NCBI RefSeq assembly: GCF_016892765.1
Contig: NZ_JAFEMD010000034.1
Location: 1-64,000, forward strand
From: Microvirga arvi
Lineage (GTDB): Bacteria > Pseudomonadota > Alphaproteobacteria > Rhizobiales > Beijerinckiaceae
Direction of reading: 5' to 3'
DNA length: 64,000 nucleotides
In this document: piece by piece, positions 55,868 through 64,000 of the stretch
How the letters are laid out: each line of letters opens with the position of its first letter
Position numbering within the stretch: the first letter of the stretch is position 1
The notes under the pieces: model-generated
Seen by the model: only the letters and a program-made list of their open reading frames with translations
Databases searched by the model: none
What the model was told of the DNA's origin: nothing
Made by a program: the position numbers and the translations under genes

Positions 55868-56518
55868 CTACGCGCGGAAATCGGCAAGTGCAGAGTACCA
55901 CAACTTGGTTAGTGTATCAGCAATCATATCGGGTTCATCGACATAGGCGACGAGAGGATGATCCATTTGACCATAAACCTTTAGCAACAACTCATCCACC
56001 ATTCCAATGATGGCATAGGTACATAGGCGCAGACGCGGCATCGCCACCTCAGGGATGGGATGCTGACGGGACAAGCGCCCGATGATCCTCTCCGACAAGG
56101 CTCGATCCGCTCGGCGGCCAACCTCCGCGATCCGGTCATCCTCATCCTTGAGATGAAAGTGACAGCGCATGAGACCCACGTTTTCCCGGAAGCATCGAAC
56201 GTAGTGTCGATTACCGATCGTAATTGCTTCAAGGTCCGAGACGCCATGGATTTTCGGTCTAGTCGCTCTAACAAAGTCAAAGTAGTCGGCAATCGTCTTA
56301 GCGACGACCCCCTGCTTGCTGTCGAAATATCGATAAAACGTGCCGTGCGCGATGTTCGCCCGTTCCGTAATCATATCAACTGTAATTGCATGATAAGCTT
56401 TTTCCCCCAACAGAGATGCTACGGATATCTCGATCTGCAACTCGGTTCTTTGGGGCTTCTTTGCGTCGGACGCCTCAATTAGTTTGTTCTTCAGGAACTC
56501 TACATAATTGTACGTCAC
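55868..56518 (-). CDS. TetR/AcrR family transcriptional regulator
   Basis: The 216-residue regulator has an N-terminal TetR helix-turn-helix (SVASLLGEKAYHAITVDMIT, then ERANIAHGTFYRYFDSKQGV) and a helical effector domain. It is divergent from the Pot-type operon. The gap between them carries a 32-bp near-perfect palindrome overlapping a consensus -35 box. It is probably the repressor of that importer and the acyl-CoA genes behind it (inference). Confidence 0.9.
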   Translation of the reverse strand: MTYNYVEFLKNKLIEASDAKKPQRTELQIEISVASLLGEKAYHAITVDMITERANIAHGTFYRYFDSKQGVVAKTIADYFDFVRATRPKIHGVSDLEAITIGNRHYVRCFRENVGLMRCHFHLKDEDDRIAEVGRRADRALSERIIGRLSRQHPIPEVAMPRLRLCTYAIIGMVDELLLKVYGQMDHPLVAYVDEPDMIADTLTKLWYSALADFRA

Positions 56519-56587
56519 TAATTCCGCTCCGCAGGTTCATTGTTTCGCTTTTGGATTAGCAATGAAACGGTTTCCAGAAAAGCCCTT

Positions 56588-56619
56588 GACAAAAAATGAC
56601 GAGCTCGTCACTTTTTGTC
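56588..56619. promoter_or_regulatory. 32-bp palindromic operator overlapping a -35 box
   Basis: A palindrome with 16-bp arms and one mismatch is centred on TGACGAGCTCGTCA, with A-run and T-run shoulders. Its left edge overlaps TTGACA (56586-56591). It lies between the divergent TetR gene and the importer operon, a classic repressor-site position. A consensus -10 box is not obvious. Confidence 0.75.
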
Positions 56620-56636
56620 GCCAGGGAGGAACAGGC

Positions 56637-57686
56637 ATGGTGGTCAATGGTGCCGCGATCGAGTTCAAGAAGGTGCGCAAGACCTACGGCAACTTCGTAG
56701 CCCTCGAAAGCTTCTCCATGAATGTAGCCGCTGGTGAGTTCATGACCCTGCTTGGGCCCAGCGGCTCAGGTAAGACCACTGCGTTGAACAGTCTCGCTGG
56801 GTTCACCGACATCACCAGCGGAGACATCCTCATCGATGGCGTCTCCATTGCCCGCGTGCCGACGGAGAAGCGTAACATCGGCATGGTGTTCCAGAACTAC
56901 TCGCTCTTCCCGCACCGAAACGTTCTCGGCAACGTCGCTTTCCCCCTTGAGATGCGTGGAGTCGGACGAGCCGAAATCCGCAAGCGTTCGCTGAAGGCGC
57001 TTGAGATTGTCAGACTGGGAGGTCTGGCAGAACGCATGCCGCACGAGCTTTCAGGCGGGCAGAAACAACGTGTTGCCTTCGCACGTGCGATTGTGTTCGA
57101 ACCACGTGTTCTGCTCATGGATGAGCCGCTTGGCGCACTGGACTTGAAGCTGCGCGAAGCCATGCAGCTGGAGATCAAGCAATATCAGCAGCAGATCGGC
57201 TGCACAGTCATCTACGTGACCCACGACCAGGGCGAGGCTTTGACATTATCCGATCGCCTGGCGGTGATGGATAAGGGCCTGATCCGCCAGCTGGGCACTC
57301 CGCAGGATCTCTACGATCGCCCGAACTCACGCTTCGTCGCCGAATTCATCGGGTTGAACAATATCATAAAGATCTCCGGGTCGAAGCATGACGGAGCCAT
57401 CGTCGACGGACTCGGTGTCATCCGCTTCCCAAGCGAAATCCAGCCCTCACAGGGTTACCTGTCAGTCCGCCCGGAACATATCCGTCGGACTCCGACCGGT
57501 GGGCATCCGGCCATTGTGCGGCAGGCCGTGTTTCTTGGCGATGCGGTTCGCTACGTCGTCGAAACCAGGAATGGCGCCGAGCTCACTCTTGCGGAGCCGC
57601 GCAGCGGGGAGAACTCGAGCCTCGATCCGGGATCGGAAATCGCAATCAGCTTCGAAGAGAACAGACTTATCCATTTGCCAGAATAG
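56637..57686 (+). CDS. ABC transporter ATP-binding protein, PotA-like
   Basis: The 349-residue ATPase starts at the ATG after GGGAGGA. It has Walker A GPSGSGKTT near residue 42, VFQNYSLFPHRNV, LSGGQKQRVAFARA, VLLMDEPLGALD, YVTHDQGEALTLSD and a C-terminal TOBE region. It is paralogous to the ATPase at 11115. A binding protein and two permeases follow. Confidence 0.92.
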   Translation: MVVNGAAIEFKKVRKTYGNFVALESFSMNVAAGEFMTLLGPSGSGKTTALNSLAGFTDITSGDILIDGVSIARVPTEKRNIGMVFQNYSLFPHRNVLGNVAFPLEMRGVGRAEIRKRSLKALEIVRLGGLAERMPHELSGGQKQRVAFARAIVFEPRVLLMDEPLGALDLKLREAMQLEIKQYQQQIGCTVIYVTHDQGEALTLSDRLAVMDKGLIRQLGTPQDLYDRPNSRFVAEFIGLNNIIKISGSKHDGAIVDGLGVIRFPSEIQPSQGYLSVRPEHIRRTPTGGHPAIVRQAVFLGDAVRYVVETRNGAELTLAEPRSGENSSLDPGSEIAISFEENRLIHLPE

Positions 57687-57732
57687 TCCGGCGAAGAGAC
57701 GGCAAGCATCAACCAGGAGAGGGAGACGTTCG

Positions 57733-58779
57733 ATGGTAAACCTGACGAGACGTACATTCAACGTAGGAGCTTCTTCGCTCGTTCTGGCCGGGTTGGGAGC
57801 GCGTAGCGCAGCCGCACAGGACGTGACCATCGTCGTCAATGGCTCCGGAGGATCGCTCGCTGAAGTGATAAAGAAACTGTTCGAGGATCCCTTCACGAAG
57901 GCGACCGGCATCAAGGTTCGCGCGACTGCGCCTGTTAGCCTGCCGAAGCTGAAGGCGATGGTTGAGTCCGGAAATGTCGAATGGGATCTCACGGAGCTGA
58001 ACGGCGACGATGTGGCACGCGCGTCCGAGGCAGGATGGCTGGAGCCGATCGATTACGCACTCATCGATCCCAACAACGTCCTGCCCGAAATGGCAAAGCT
58101 TCGGGACGCCGTGGTGCGTGCCTCCTATTCAACCGTCTTTGGTTACCGAACCGATCGATTTGGCGGCAAAGCTCCGAAGAGCTGGGCCGATTTCTGGGAT
58201 GTGAAGAACTTCCCCGGACCACGATCGCTTGAGAACTCGCCGAAGGGCAATCTTGAGTTTGCGCTCCTCGCGGCTGGCGTGCCGCTCGACAAGATCTATC
58301 CCATTGACGTCGACAAGGCGTTCGCAAAGCTGGATGAACTTAAGGACCATATCCCAGTCTGGTGGGAGAACGGCGCACAGCACGTCCAGCTTCTGGTGGA
58401 TGGCGAGGTCAACATGACATCCTGCTGGAACGGGCGCATCTCCCCTTTGAAGAAAGAAGGCAAGCCTGTCGATATCAGCTGGAATGGTGGGGCGTTGATG
58501 CTCTCCTACCTCGGCATTCCTAAAGGGGCCAAGCATCCGACGGAAGCGCAGCTCTTCCTGAAGTATCGCATGGATCCGAAGGCTTCCGCCGAATTCGTGA
58601 AGATCATTCCTTATCCTGGCTTCGTTCCGGGAATGATGGAGCTGTTGGAACCCGAGTTCGTTGCGACACTGCCAACGGCGCCGCAAAACGCCGCCGTGCA
58701 GTTCCGCTTCGACTCCGGCTGGTGGGCACAAAACCTCGATAAGGTTCAGAAGCGCTGGAACGACTGGCTCCTGATCTGA
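57733..58779 (+). CDS. ABC transporter substrate-binding protein, PotD-like, Tat-type signal
   Basis: The 348-residue periplasmic protein has a twin-arginine-like signal (LTRRTFNVGASSLVLAGLG, cleavage after AAAQ). The binding domain keeps SWADFWDVKNFPGPRS, VWWENGAQHVQLLVDG and WNGRISPL, shared with the binding protein at 9834. The Tat signal differs from the Sec-type signal of that paralogue and suggests export in folded form. The ligand is unknown; a following acyl-CoA ligase hints at a carboxylate-bearing compound. Confidence 0.88.
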   Translation: MVNLTRRTFNVGASSLVLAGLGARSAAAQDVTIVVNGSGGSLAEVIKKLFEDPFTKATGIKVRATAPVSLPKLKAMVESGNVEWDLTELNGDDVARASEAGWLEPIDYALIDPNNVLPEMAKLRDAVVRASYSTVFGYRTDRFGGKAPKSWADFWDVKNFPGPRSLENSPKGNLEFALLAAGVPLDKIYPIDVDKAFAKLDELKDHIPVWWENGAQHVQLLVDGEVNMTSCWNGRISPLKKEGKPVDISWNGGALMLSYLGIPKGAKHPTEAQLFLKYRMDPKASAEFVKIIPYPGFVPGMMELLEPEFVATLPTAPQNAAVQFRFDSGWWAQNLDKVQKRWNDWLLI

Positions 58780-58798
58780 ACCGGGCTGGAAGATTGTC

Positions 58799-59638
58799 AT
58801 GAAAAACAGGCCGACCACATTACTGTTGCTTCTACCGGCAGCTTTGCTGGTCGGCTTGTTGTTCGTCCTCCCGATCCTCGGCGTGCTCAGCCTCAGTGTC
58901 TACGGAGACAGCGGCTTCACGCTTGGACCAATTCGGGAGCTCGTCGGTTCGCGTGTTTCACTCGTCGTTCTCGAGAGGACCTTCTGGCAGGCGCTGACTG
59001 TTTCGGTGATCTGCGTTGTTCTTGGCTACCCGGCTGCTTTCTTCATGAGCGGGCTGTCGACCAAGCTGCGTGCGTATCTGGTTTATCTGATCCTGTTGCC
59101 GTTCTGGATCAGCATCCTAGTCCGGACCTACACTTGGATCATCATCCTGGGGCGAGAGGGTATCATCAATCGGACGCTCGCGGCGTTCGGTTTCTCTCCG
59201 GTTCAGATTCTCTACACCGATCTCGCAGTCCGCATCGCAATGGTGCAGATTCTTCTGCCGATCGTCGTTCTGACGTGTCTGGCGTCAATGCTGGACATAG
59301 ACAAAGGCTTGGTCAAAACGGCCCGGTCGCTCGGCGCCACCCCCACTCAGGCCTTTGTTAAGGTGTTCTTGCCACTCAGTCTGAGTGGAGCTGCAACCGG
59401 CGGGATCATCTGCTTCATCCTTTGTCTCGGGTTCTACGTGACACCGGCACTTCTGGGTGGCCGCCGAAGCATCCTGATCTCCAATCTGATCGACATCCAG
59501 GTGCATCAATCTTTGAACTGGGGTTTCGCCGCCGCCCTCGCCACGGCGCTGCTCATCATCACCTTGGCATGCCTCGCGCTTTTCCGGTTGCTGACCCGCG
59601 GAAGAACCGAGTTCTCAAGTCTGGGAGTCGGACGATGA
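58799..59638 (+). CDS. ABC transporter permease, PotB-like
   Basis: The 279-residue permease has hydrophobic helices (LLLLLPAALLVGLLFVLPIL at the N-terminus), SILVRTYTWIIILGREGIIN, and an EAA-type loop ARSLGATPTQAFVKVFLPL. It is of standard length, unlike the enlarged paralogue at 12176. Its stop overlaps the next start. Confidence 0.92.
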   Translation: MKNRPTTLLLLLPAALLVGLLFVLPILGVLSLSVYGDSGFTLGPIRELVGSRVSLVVLERTFWQALTVSVICVVLGYPAAFFMSGLSTKLRAYLVYLILLPFWISILVRTYTWIIILGREGIINRTLAAFGFSPVQILYTDLAVRIAMVQILLPIVVLTCLASMLDIDKGLVKTARSLGATPTQAFVKVFLPLSLSGAATGGIICFILCLGFYVTPALLGGRRSILISNLIDIQVHQSLNWGFAAALATALLIITLACLALFRLLTRGRTEFSSLGVGR

Positions 59639-60432
59639 GGGCTGTCCTGGCCGTCTACTTTACTGTTCTGGTGCTGTTCCTGATCCTGCCGCTGATCTTC
59701 TTAGTCCCAATTTCGTTGACCGAGAGCCAGTTTCTGGAATTCCCACCCCAGACCCTATCCTTGAGATGGTACAGCGCCTTCTTCGATGACCCTACATGGA
59801 TCAATGCAGCGCTGCTGTCCTTCAGGGTCGGCATTGGCGCAACTTTCATCAGCCTGACTGTCGGCACGCTTGCGGCGATTGCGCTCGTTCGGGCCGAATT
59901 CTTCGGCAAGACAGCGCTCACGGCGATCTTCATCGCTCCTCTCATCCTGCCGACGGTCATACTTGCACTTGCGCTTTACATCGTGTTTCTCCGCTTCCGA
60001 CTCGTGGATAACGTCTTGGCCCTCACGGCAGCTCATTCGGTTGTCGCAATCCCCTATGTTGTCATGCTCGTGTCAGGGAGCTTGCGGCGGTTCGACATTA
60101 CGCTCGAGCGCGCAGCGCGGGTGCTAGGCGCCAGCCCAATCAAAGCATTCATGCTCGTGACCCTGCCTTATCTCGTGCCGTCGATGTTTGCGGCCAGCAT
60201 TCTCGCCTTCTTCGCTTCCTTCGATGAACTGATCATCACGCTGTTCGTCTCGGGCGGAGCTCAGACGCTTCCCGTCCGCATATGGAACGATCTCGGACTC
60301 AAGATCGATCCGACCGTTCCTGCCGTAGCAGTGATGCTCACGCTACTCAGCGTCAGTGGAATGGGTATCGGCGAGTTAATCCGCCGGCGCAACGAGCGGC
60401 GCTACAACACCATAACGTCAGCAGAGGTCTGA
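59635..60432 (+). CDS. ABC transporter permease, PotC-like
   Basis: The 265-residue permease has MRAVLAVYFTVLVLFLILPL, about six membrane segments, and the EAA motif ARVLGASPIKAFMLVTLPYL. The ATG overlaps the PotB-like stop. It completes the second Pot-type importer. Confidence 0.91.
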   Translation: MRAVLAVYFTVLVLFLILPLIFLVPISLTESQFLEFPPQTLSLRWYSAFFDDPTWINAALLSFRVGIGATFISLTVGTLAAIALVRAEFFGKTALTAIFIAPLILPTVILALALYIVFLRFRLVDNVLALTAAHSVVAIPYVVMLVSGSLRRFDITLERAARVLGASPIKAFMLVTLPYLVPSMFAASILAFFASFDELIITLFVSGGAQTLPVRIWNDLGLKIDPTVPAVAVMLTLLSVSGMGIGELIRRRNERRYNTITSAEV

Positions 60433-60433
60433 T

Positions 60434-62089
60434 ATGAACGGTATACAACCTGCCACATCCTGGACGGAGGCGCGCCAGGCAATCGACAGCCTCTTCAAGA
60501 CAATCCAGGAAACGCCATTGTCGGCCAACATCTGGAGTCTTGTCGAAGAGCAGGTGGCGGCCAACCTGGGTAAGCCGATGTGGACGTTCTTCGAGGAGGC
60601 ACAGGACAGTGCGGCAACCTACGACGACGTGAAGGCATTGGTCGATCGGACGGCTGCGGCGCTGTACGAGGCCGGTGTTCGAAAAGGCTCGCATGTGGCT
60701 GTCATGCTTCCGAATATCCCACAGTTTCCTGCAACATGGCTGGCGATAGCAAGATTGGGCGCGGTGATGGTGCCCGTCAATATCGCCTACACGGGGCGTG
60801 AGCTGTATTATGTCCTGACGGACTCGGATGCGAACTTCCTAGTGATCCACTCCGACTGCATGTCCGCATACGCCGCTCTTGATGGCGAAGCTCCCTTTGC
60901 CAGCGACAATGTCTTGGTGGTCGGCGCCGCGCCCCCCGGCAGCCGCGACCTCGGTGAGCTGATGGAGTCGGCGCCTGACCTGCCGGCTGGCCTGCCACAA
61001 CCGGCAATCGATGACTTAGTGAACATCCAATACACTTCGGGCACGACCGGCTTTCCCAAAGGTTGCATGCTGACCCATCGATATTGGCTCACCCTATCGC
61101 TCGTTGCCGCAATGCGCGGCGGGCAGGACGAGCAGGCGACGAATATTCTCGTTGCTCAACCGTTCTTCTATATGGACCCGCAATGGCTGACATTGATGGC
61201 GATGCGGGGCGGGGGGCAGATCTTCGTTGCCCGGCGCGCAAGCTCCTCCCGGTTCATGGACTGGGTTCGTCAGTACGACATCCATTACTGCCTCTTTCCG
61301 GAGGTCGTCTATCAGATGCCGCACCAGGACGCGGACAGCGACAACAGCCTGAAAAGGATCTCAATTTTTGGGTTCAGCAAGTCACAGCATGCGGATCTTG
61401 AACGTCGCTACAACACGATCGCCAGGGAGAGCTTCGGCATGACCGAGGTCGGCCCGGCTTTGTTCACGCCGCGCGAAGCGACGCACATGGTGGGTTCCGG
61501 CACATGCGGAATACCGGCACCATTCCGCGAAGCCAAGATTGTGGATGAGCATGGCGAAGAGGTCGGGCCAGGACAAATCGGTGAGCTCTGCATCAGGGGG
61601 CCGGGGATCATGCTCGGCTATTACAAGAAGCCAGAGGCAAACGAGACGTCCTTCTACGGAGATTGGTTTCGCACTGGCGACCTGTTCTGGAGAGACGAGC
61701 AAGGCTTCCACTATATCGTCGGGCGCCTCAAGGACATGATCCGACGCTCCGGTGAAAACATCGCGGCTCGCGAAGTGGAGGCGGTTCTGCGCGAGATCCC
61801 AGGTGTGCTGGAAGCGGCGGCCGTGGGTGTTAAGGATTCGACGCGCGGTGAAGAGGTGAAGGCCTATCTTGTGCTCCAGCCTGGCATGACTCAGCGGGAC
61901 GTAACGCCTGATGCGGTGTTTGAGCACTGCAAAAACCGACTTGCCGCCTTCAAGATCCCGCGATTTCTCGAATACCGCGATGTCTTGCCTAAAACACCCT
62001 CTGAGAAGATTGCCAAGCAAAAGCTTGTGGCCGAGAAACCCGACCTTCGCGTCGGCAGTTATGACCGCGTCGCGAGTGCCTGGCTCTAG
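60434..62089 (+). CDS. AMP-forming acyl-CoA synthetase
   Basis: The 551-residue adenylate-forming enzyme has the P-loop-like IQYTSGTTGFPKGCMLTHRY near residue 197, the SFGMTEVGPALF motif, the GDWFRTGDLFWRDEQGFHYI hinge region, and GRLKDMIRRSGENIAAREVE; the C-terminal lysine lies in KTPSEKIAKQKL. It activates a carboxylic acid to its CoA thioester. The start is one base after the PotC-like stop, so co-transcription with the importer is nearly certain and the imported ligand is probably the acid. Confidence 0.92.
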   Translation: MNGIQPATSWTEARQAIDSLFKTIQETPLSANIWSLVEEQVAANLGKPMWTFFEEAQDSAATYDDVKALVDRTAAALYEAGVRKGSHVAVMLPNIPQFPATWLAIARLGAVMVPVNIAYTGRELYYVLTDSDANFLVIHSDCMSAYAALDGEAPFASDNVLVVGAAPPGSRDLGELMESAPDLPAGLPQPAIDDLVNIQYTSGTTGFPKGCMLTHRYWLTLSLVAAMRGGQDEQATNILVAQPFFYMDPQWLTLMAMRGGGQIFVARRASSSRFMDWVRQYDIHYCLFPEVVYQMPHQDADSDNSLKRISIFGFSKSQHADLERRYNTIARESFGMTEVGPALFTPREATHMVGSGTCGIPAPFREAKIVDEHGEEVGPGQIGELCIRGPGIMLGYYKKPEANETSFYGDWFRTGDLFWRDEQGFHYIVGRLKDMIRRSGENIAAREVEAVLREIPGVLEAAAVGVKDSTRGEEVKAYLVLQPGMTQRDVTPDAVFEHCKNRLAAFKIPRFLEYRDVLPKTPSEKIAKQKLVAEKPDLRVGSYDRVASAWL

Positions 62090-62110
62090 CCAATCCTAGG
62101 AGAAGACAGC

Positions 62111-62911
62111 ATGCCTTTCGAATACGAGCGCAAGGGTAAGATCGGCTACTTCACGATCCGCAACGGGAGCGTGAATCCGATGACACCCGCCATGCACAAG
62201 GAACTCTACGGTCTCATGATCGAGTTTCTGGCTGACGATGCCGTTCATGTTGGAATCCTCCAAGGCGCTGGAAACCGAGCATTCTCGGCTGGAGACGACA
62301 TCAAGAACGAATATGCAAAATTCGCCACTCCGAAGGATGAGCTGGAGTATTTTCTCTGGCCGAAATTTCGGACGGAAACCAAGACGCCTGATACGTTCAC
62401 TTGGTCGCGCGAGGTCCTCAAGCTTGATAGGTTCAAGCCAATTGTCGGCGCTGTACGCGGTTATTGCTTCGGTCAGGGAATGATTTATCTCAGCCATCTG
62501 ACTGACGTTCGTGTCTGCTCGGAAGACGCCAAGTTCGGCTTTCCGGAGATTGCCTATGGTATGGGCGGAGCCGGCGGGTCGACCCGGCTGTCGCGCTTCA
62601 TCCCCCACACGTTAGCCATGGAAATGCTGCTGACCGGCGATCCTCTCAATGCAGAGCAGGCTTTGCGTGCTAATCTTGTTAATGCAGTTGTTCCCACTGA
62701 TGGGGTGCTCGCCAAGGCAGAAGAATATGCAGAACGCATTGCGCGCCATCCGCTTATTGCCCTTCGCATCGAGATGGAATCCTCAATCCGAGGAATGGAT
62801 ATGGGGCGCGTTGAGTCGTTAGATTACGTCAAGAACCTCTACCGCATGCAGAGAATGGCATACAATGGTGAGGAGAGAGTTGAGAGCTATCTCTACAAAA
62901 CAGCCAAGTAA
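62111..62911 (+). CDS. Enoyl-CoA hydratase/isomerase family protein
   Basis: The 266-residue crotonase-fold protein has FSAGDDIKNEY (oxyanion region), GAVRGYCFGQGMIYLSHLTDVRV, and FGFPEIAYGMGGAGGSTRLSR with the glutamate of FPE. It lies 21 bases behind the acyl-CoA synthetase and should act on its product. The classical catalytic pair is not fully assured, so related crotonase activities are possible. Confidence 0.87.
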   Translation: MPFEYERKGKIGYFTIRNGSVNPMTPAMHKELYGLMIEFLADDAVHVGILQGAGNRAFSAGDDIKNEYAKFATPKDELEYFLWPKFRTETKTPDTFTWSREVLKLDRFKPIVGAVRGYCFGQGMIYLSHLTDVRVCSEDAKFGFPEIAYGMGGAGGSTRLSRFIPHTLAMEMLLTGDPLNAEQALRANLVNAVVPTDGVLAKAEEYAERIARHPLIALRIEMESSIRGMDMGRVESLDYVKNLYRMQRMAYNGEERVESYLYKTAK

Positions 62912-62929
62912 AGCCTCATGAGCCAAAAG

Positions 62930-62949
62930 GGCAGCCCGATCCGGCTGCC
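62930..62949 (+). terminator. Short hairpin after the importer-ligase operon
   Basis: GGCAGCC (62930-62936) pairs with GGCTGCC (62943-62949) around a 6-base loop 19 bases after the hydratase stop, followed by TTACATCT. It is a weak candidate terminator. Confidence 0.45.
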
Positions 62950-63263
62950 TTACATCTATCCACTTGGCGCTATTCAGTACCAACCCATATGGAGTTGCAC
63001 TGTCGCAATGGCTTTGTTGCATTAACTTCTTGGGATGCAGTCCCTCATATGCCGGTGCCGTTCGGCAGATGCTATCTGCCGTGGCTTGACACGCTAATGC
63101 AGCAGAGCCTTTACGTCTGAGGGTGGCGGGCCGAACTACGTCATTATGTGAGATCAACAGGGGGGACTATGAACATTCGGCAGAAGGGGCAGCAGATCAT
63201 CGCTATATGGAGCGGTGCCTGGGATGACAGTGTCACGCCCAGTTCTTGCCAAGTGTAAGCCAG
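62950..63263. other. Intergenic region, possible IS scar
   Basis: I see no supported gene. The stretch contains GGCTTTGTTGCATTAA, which resembles the end of some insertion sequences, and a minus-strand frame without recognisable family. No transposase motif can be assigned. Confidence 0.35.
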
Positions 63264-64000
63264 ATGGCGTTCCTCACCGAACCAGAGCCAAATCGCGGTG
63301 TGGCAGTGCCGATCGTGCCGGGCATCTCTCGGATTGTTGCCAACAATCCCAGCCTTATGACCTATCACGGCACCAACACTTACCTGATCGAAGCGGCCAA
63401 TGGCTTCATCGTGCTCGATCCGGGACCGGATGATGATGGTCACGTCAAGGGCATCCTGGCCGCAACCCAGGGGCAGGTCTCGGCTATCCTTCTCAGTCAT
63501 ACTCATTCGGACCACCTCGGCGCGACGGCCGCCCTCAAGGCACATACTGGCGCGACCACCTATGCCTTTCACCTGAGTGCCGATCCCGCCTTCTTTCCCG
63601 ATGTCCTGCTGCGGGACGGGGACACGGTCGCAGGAATGACCGCCATCCATACGCCGGGCCATGCCAGCGATCATCTCTGCTTCGCTCGCCCGGACGGGCT
63701 CGTCTTCAGTGCCGATCATGTTATGTCCTGGTCGAGCAGCATTGTCTCCCCTCCTGGCGGTGACATGGCAGCCTATGTCGCTAGCCTGCGTCTGATGCTT
63801 TTGCGCGACGACTACCTCTACCTACCGGGGCATGGACCACCGCTGCCGAACCCGAGACCCTATGTCGAAGAGTTGCTGAACCACCGTGTGAAGCGTGAGC
63901 AGGCTATTTTGCAGGCGCTCCACAATGAGCCTCACACGACTTGGGACCTCGTGGAGCGGCTCTACTCGAAGTCGCATCCCTGGTTGAAGCGTGCCGCCGA
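63264..64000 (+). CDS. MBL-fold metallo-hydrolase, 3' end outside window
   Basis: The gene runs off the window after about 245 codons. It encodes PSLMTYHGTNTYLI, LDPGPDDDGHV, the complete metal motif SHTHSDHLG, TPGHASDHLCF, SADHVMSWSS, LPGHGPPLP and the start of a C-terminal winged-helix-like domain. This layout fits the LACTB2/RNase-Z-like MBL hydrolases. It is an intact paralogue of the broken gene at 27608. The substrate may be a thioester or lactone, given the many CoA genes (inference). Confidence 0.9.
   Translation, partial: MAFLTEPEPNRGVAVPIVPGISRIVANNPSLMTYHGTNTYLIEAANGFIVLDPGPDDDGHVKGILAATQGQVSAILLSHTHSDHLGATAALKAHTGATTYAFHLSADPAFFPDVLLRDGDTVAGMTAIHTPGHASDHLCFARPDGLVFSADHVMSWSSSIVSPPGGDMAAYVASLRLMLLRDDYLYLPGHGPPLPNPRPYVEELLNHRVKREQAILQALHNEPHTTWDLVERLYSKSHPWLKRAA

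Noticed and set aside
62950-63157. Possible insertion-sequence end (GGCTTTGTTGCATTAA) and minus-strand frame
   Set aside because: There is no transposase motif and no partner inverted repeat or target duplication within the region.

Overview
The window reads as an accessory, catabolism-rich stretch of an alphaproteobacterial chromosome or large plasmid. The order Hyphomicrobiales is most likely, for example a Methylobacteriaceae or Microvirga-like genome. The basis is a class I 5-aminolevulinate synthase (typical of Alphaproteobacteria), dense ABC importers of rhizobial type, DUF2239 and XRE-cupin families, and the IS families present. The genus is an inference. I found no tRNA, rRNA, CRISPR array or replication origin.

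Layout. 0.2-4.2 kb: a GIY-YIG-like protein, a DUF2239 protein, an alpha/beta hydrolase, then a divergent NmrA reductase/TetR pair bracketed by two copies of an imperfect 84-bp repeat. 5.1-16.3 kb: an amino-compound module with a hydroxylysine-kinase-like phosphotransferase, a phospho-lyase-like class III PLP enzyme, a catabolic HisD paralogue, a Pot-type ABC importer, a GabT-like transaminase and two XRE-cupin regulators. 16.3-17.1 kb: a decayed IS110. 17.3-26.3 kb: LysR, a MaoC-like dehydratase, an adenine-deaminase-like enzyme, a single-chain NDP-forming CoA ligase, an enoyl-CoA hydratase and a TauABC/NMT1-type importer. 26.6-28.5 kb: an SDR and a metallo-beta-lactamase-fold (MBL) gene broken by an amber codon inside its metal motif.

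28.5-37.3 kb: an IclR-controlled beta-oxidation operon with an acyl-CoA dehydrogenase, FadB/J-type fusion, thiolase, quinone oxidoreductase, thioesterase, ACAD10/11-like dehydrogenase and SDR. 37.4-46.9 kb: a second IclR, an amidohydrolase-fold protein that appears to lack its metal ligands, a Dpp/Opp-type importer and another NDP-forming CoA ligase. 47.2-49.2 kb: hemA between decayed IS3 and IS6 pieces. 49.6-52.2 kb: a collapsed relic of the 29-37 kb operon (dehydrogenase start joined to SDR end) directly upstream of an intact ACAD10/11-like kinase gene, then an SDR. 52.4-55.7 kb: an insertion-sequence nest in which an IS6-type transposase gene is split by an IS701 element whose target duplication was later entered by an IS5 element. 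55.9-64 kb: TetR, a long palindromic operator, a second Pot-type importer, an AMP-forming acyl-CoA ligase, an enoyl-CoA hydratase, and an intact MBL gene running off the end.

How it fits together. Most genes import organic acids or amines, activate them to CoA thioesters and degrade them by beta-oxidation-like steps, each block under its own local regulator. The most interesting reading is a split ACAD10/11 (Lva-like) system: the kinase at 49.97-51.02 kb and the dehydrogenase at 35.3-36.5 kb are separate proteins that together would handle 4-hydroxyacyl-CoA, and the relic preserves evidence that the kinase gene once sat directly behind the SDR of such an operon.
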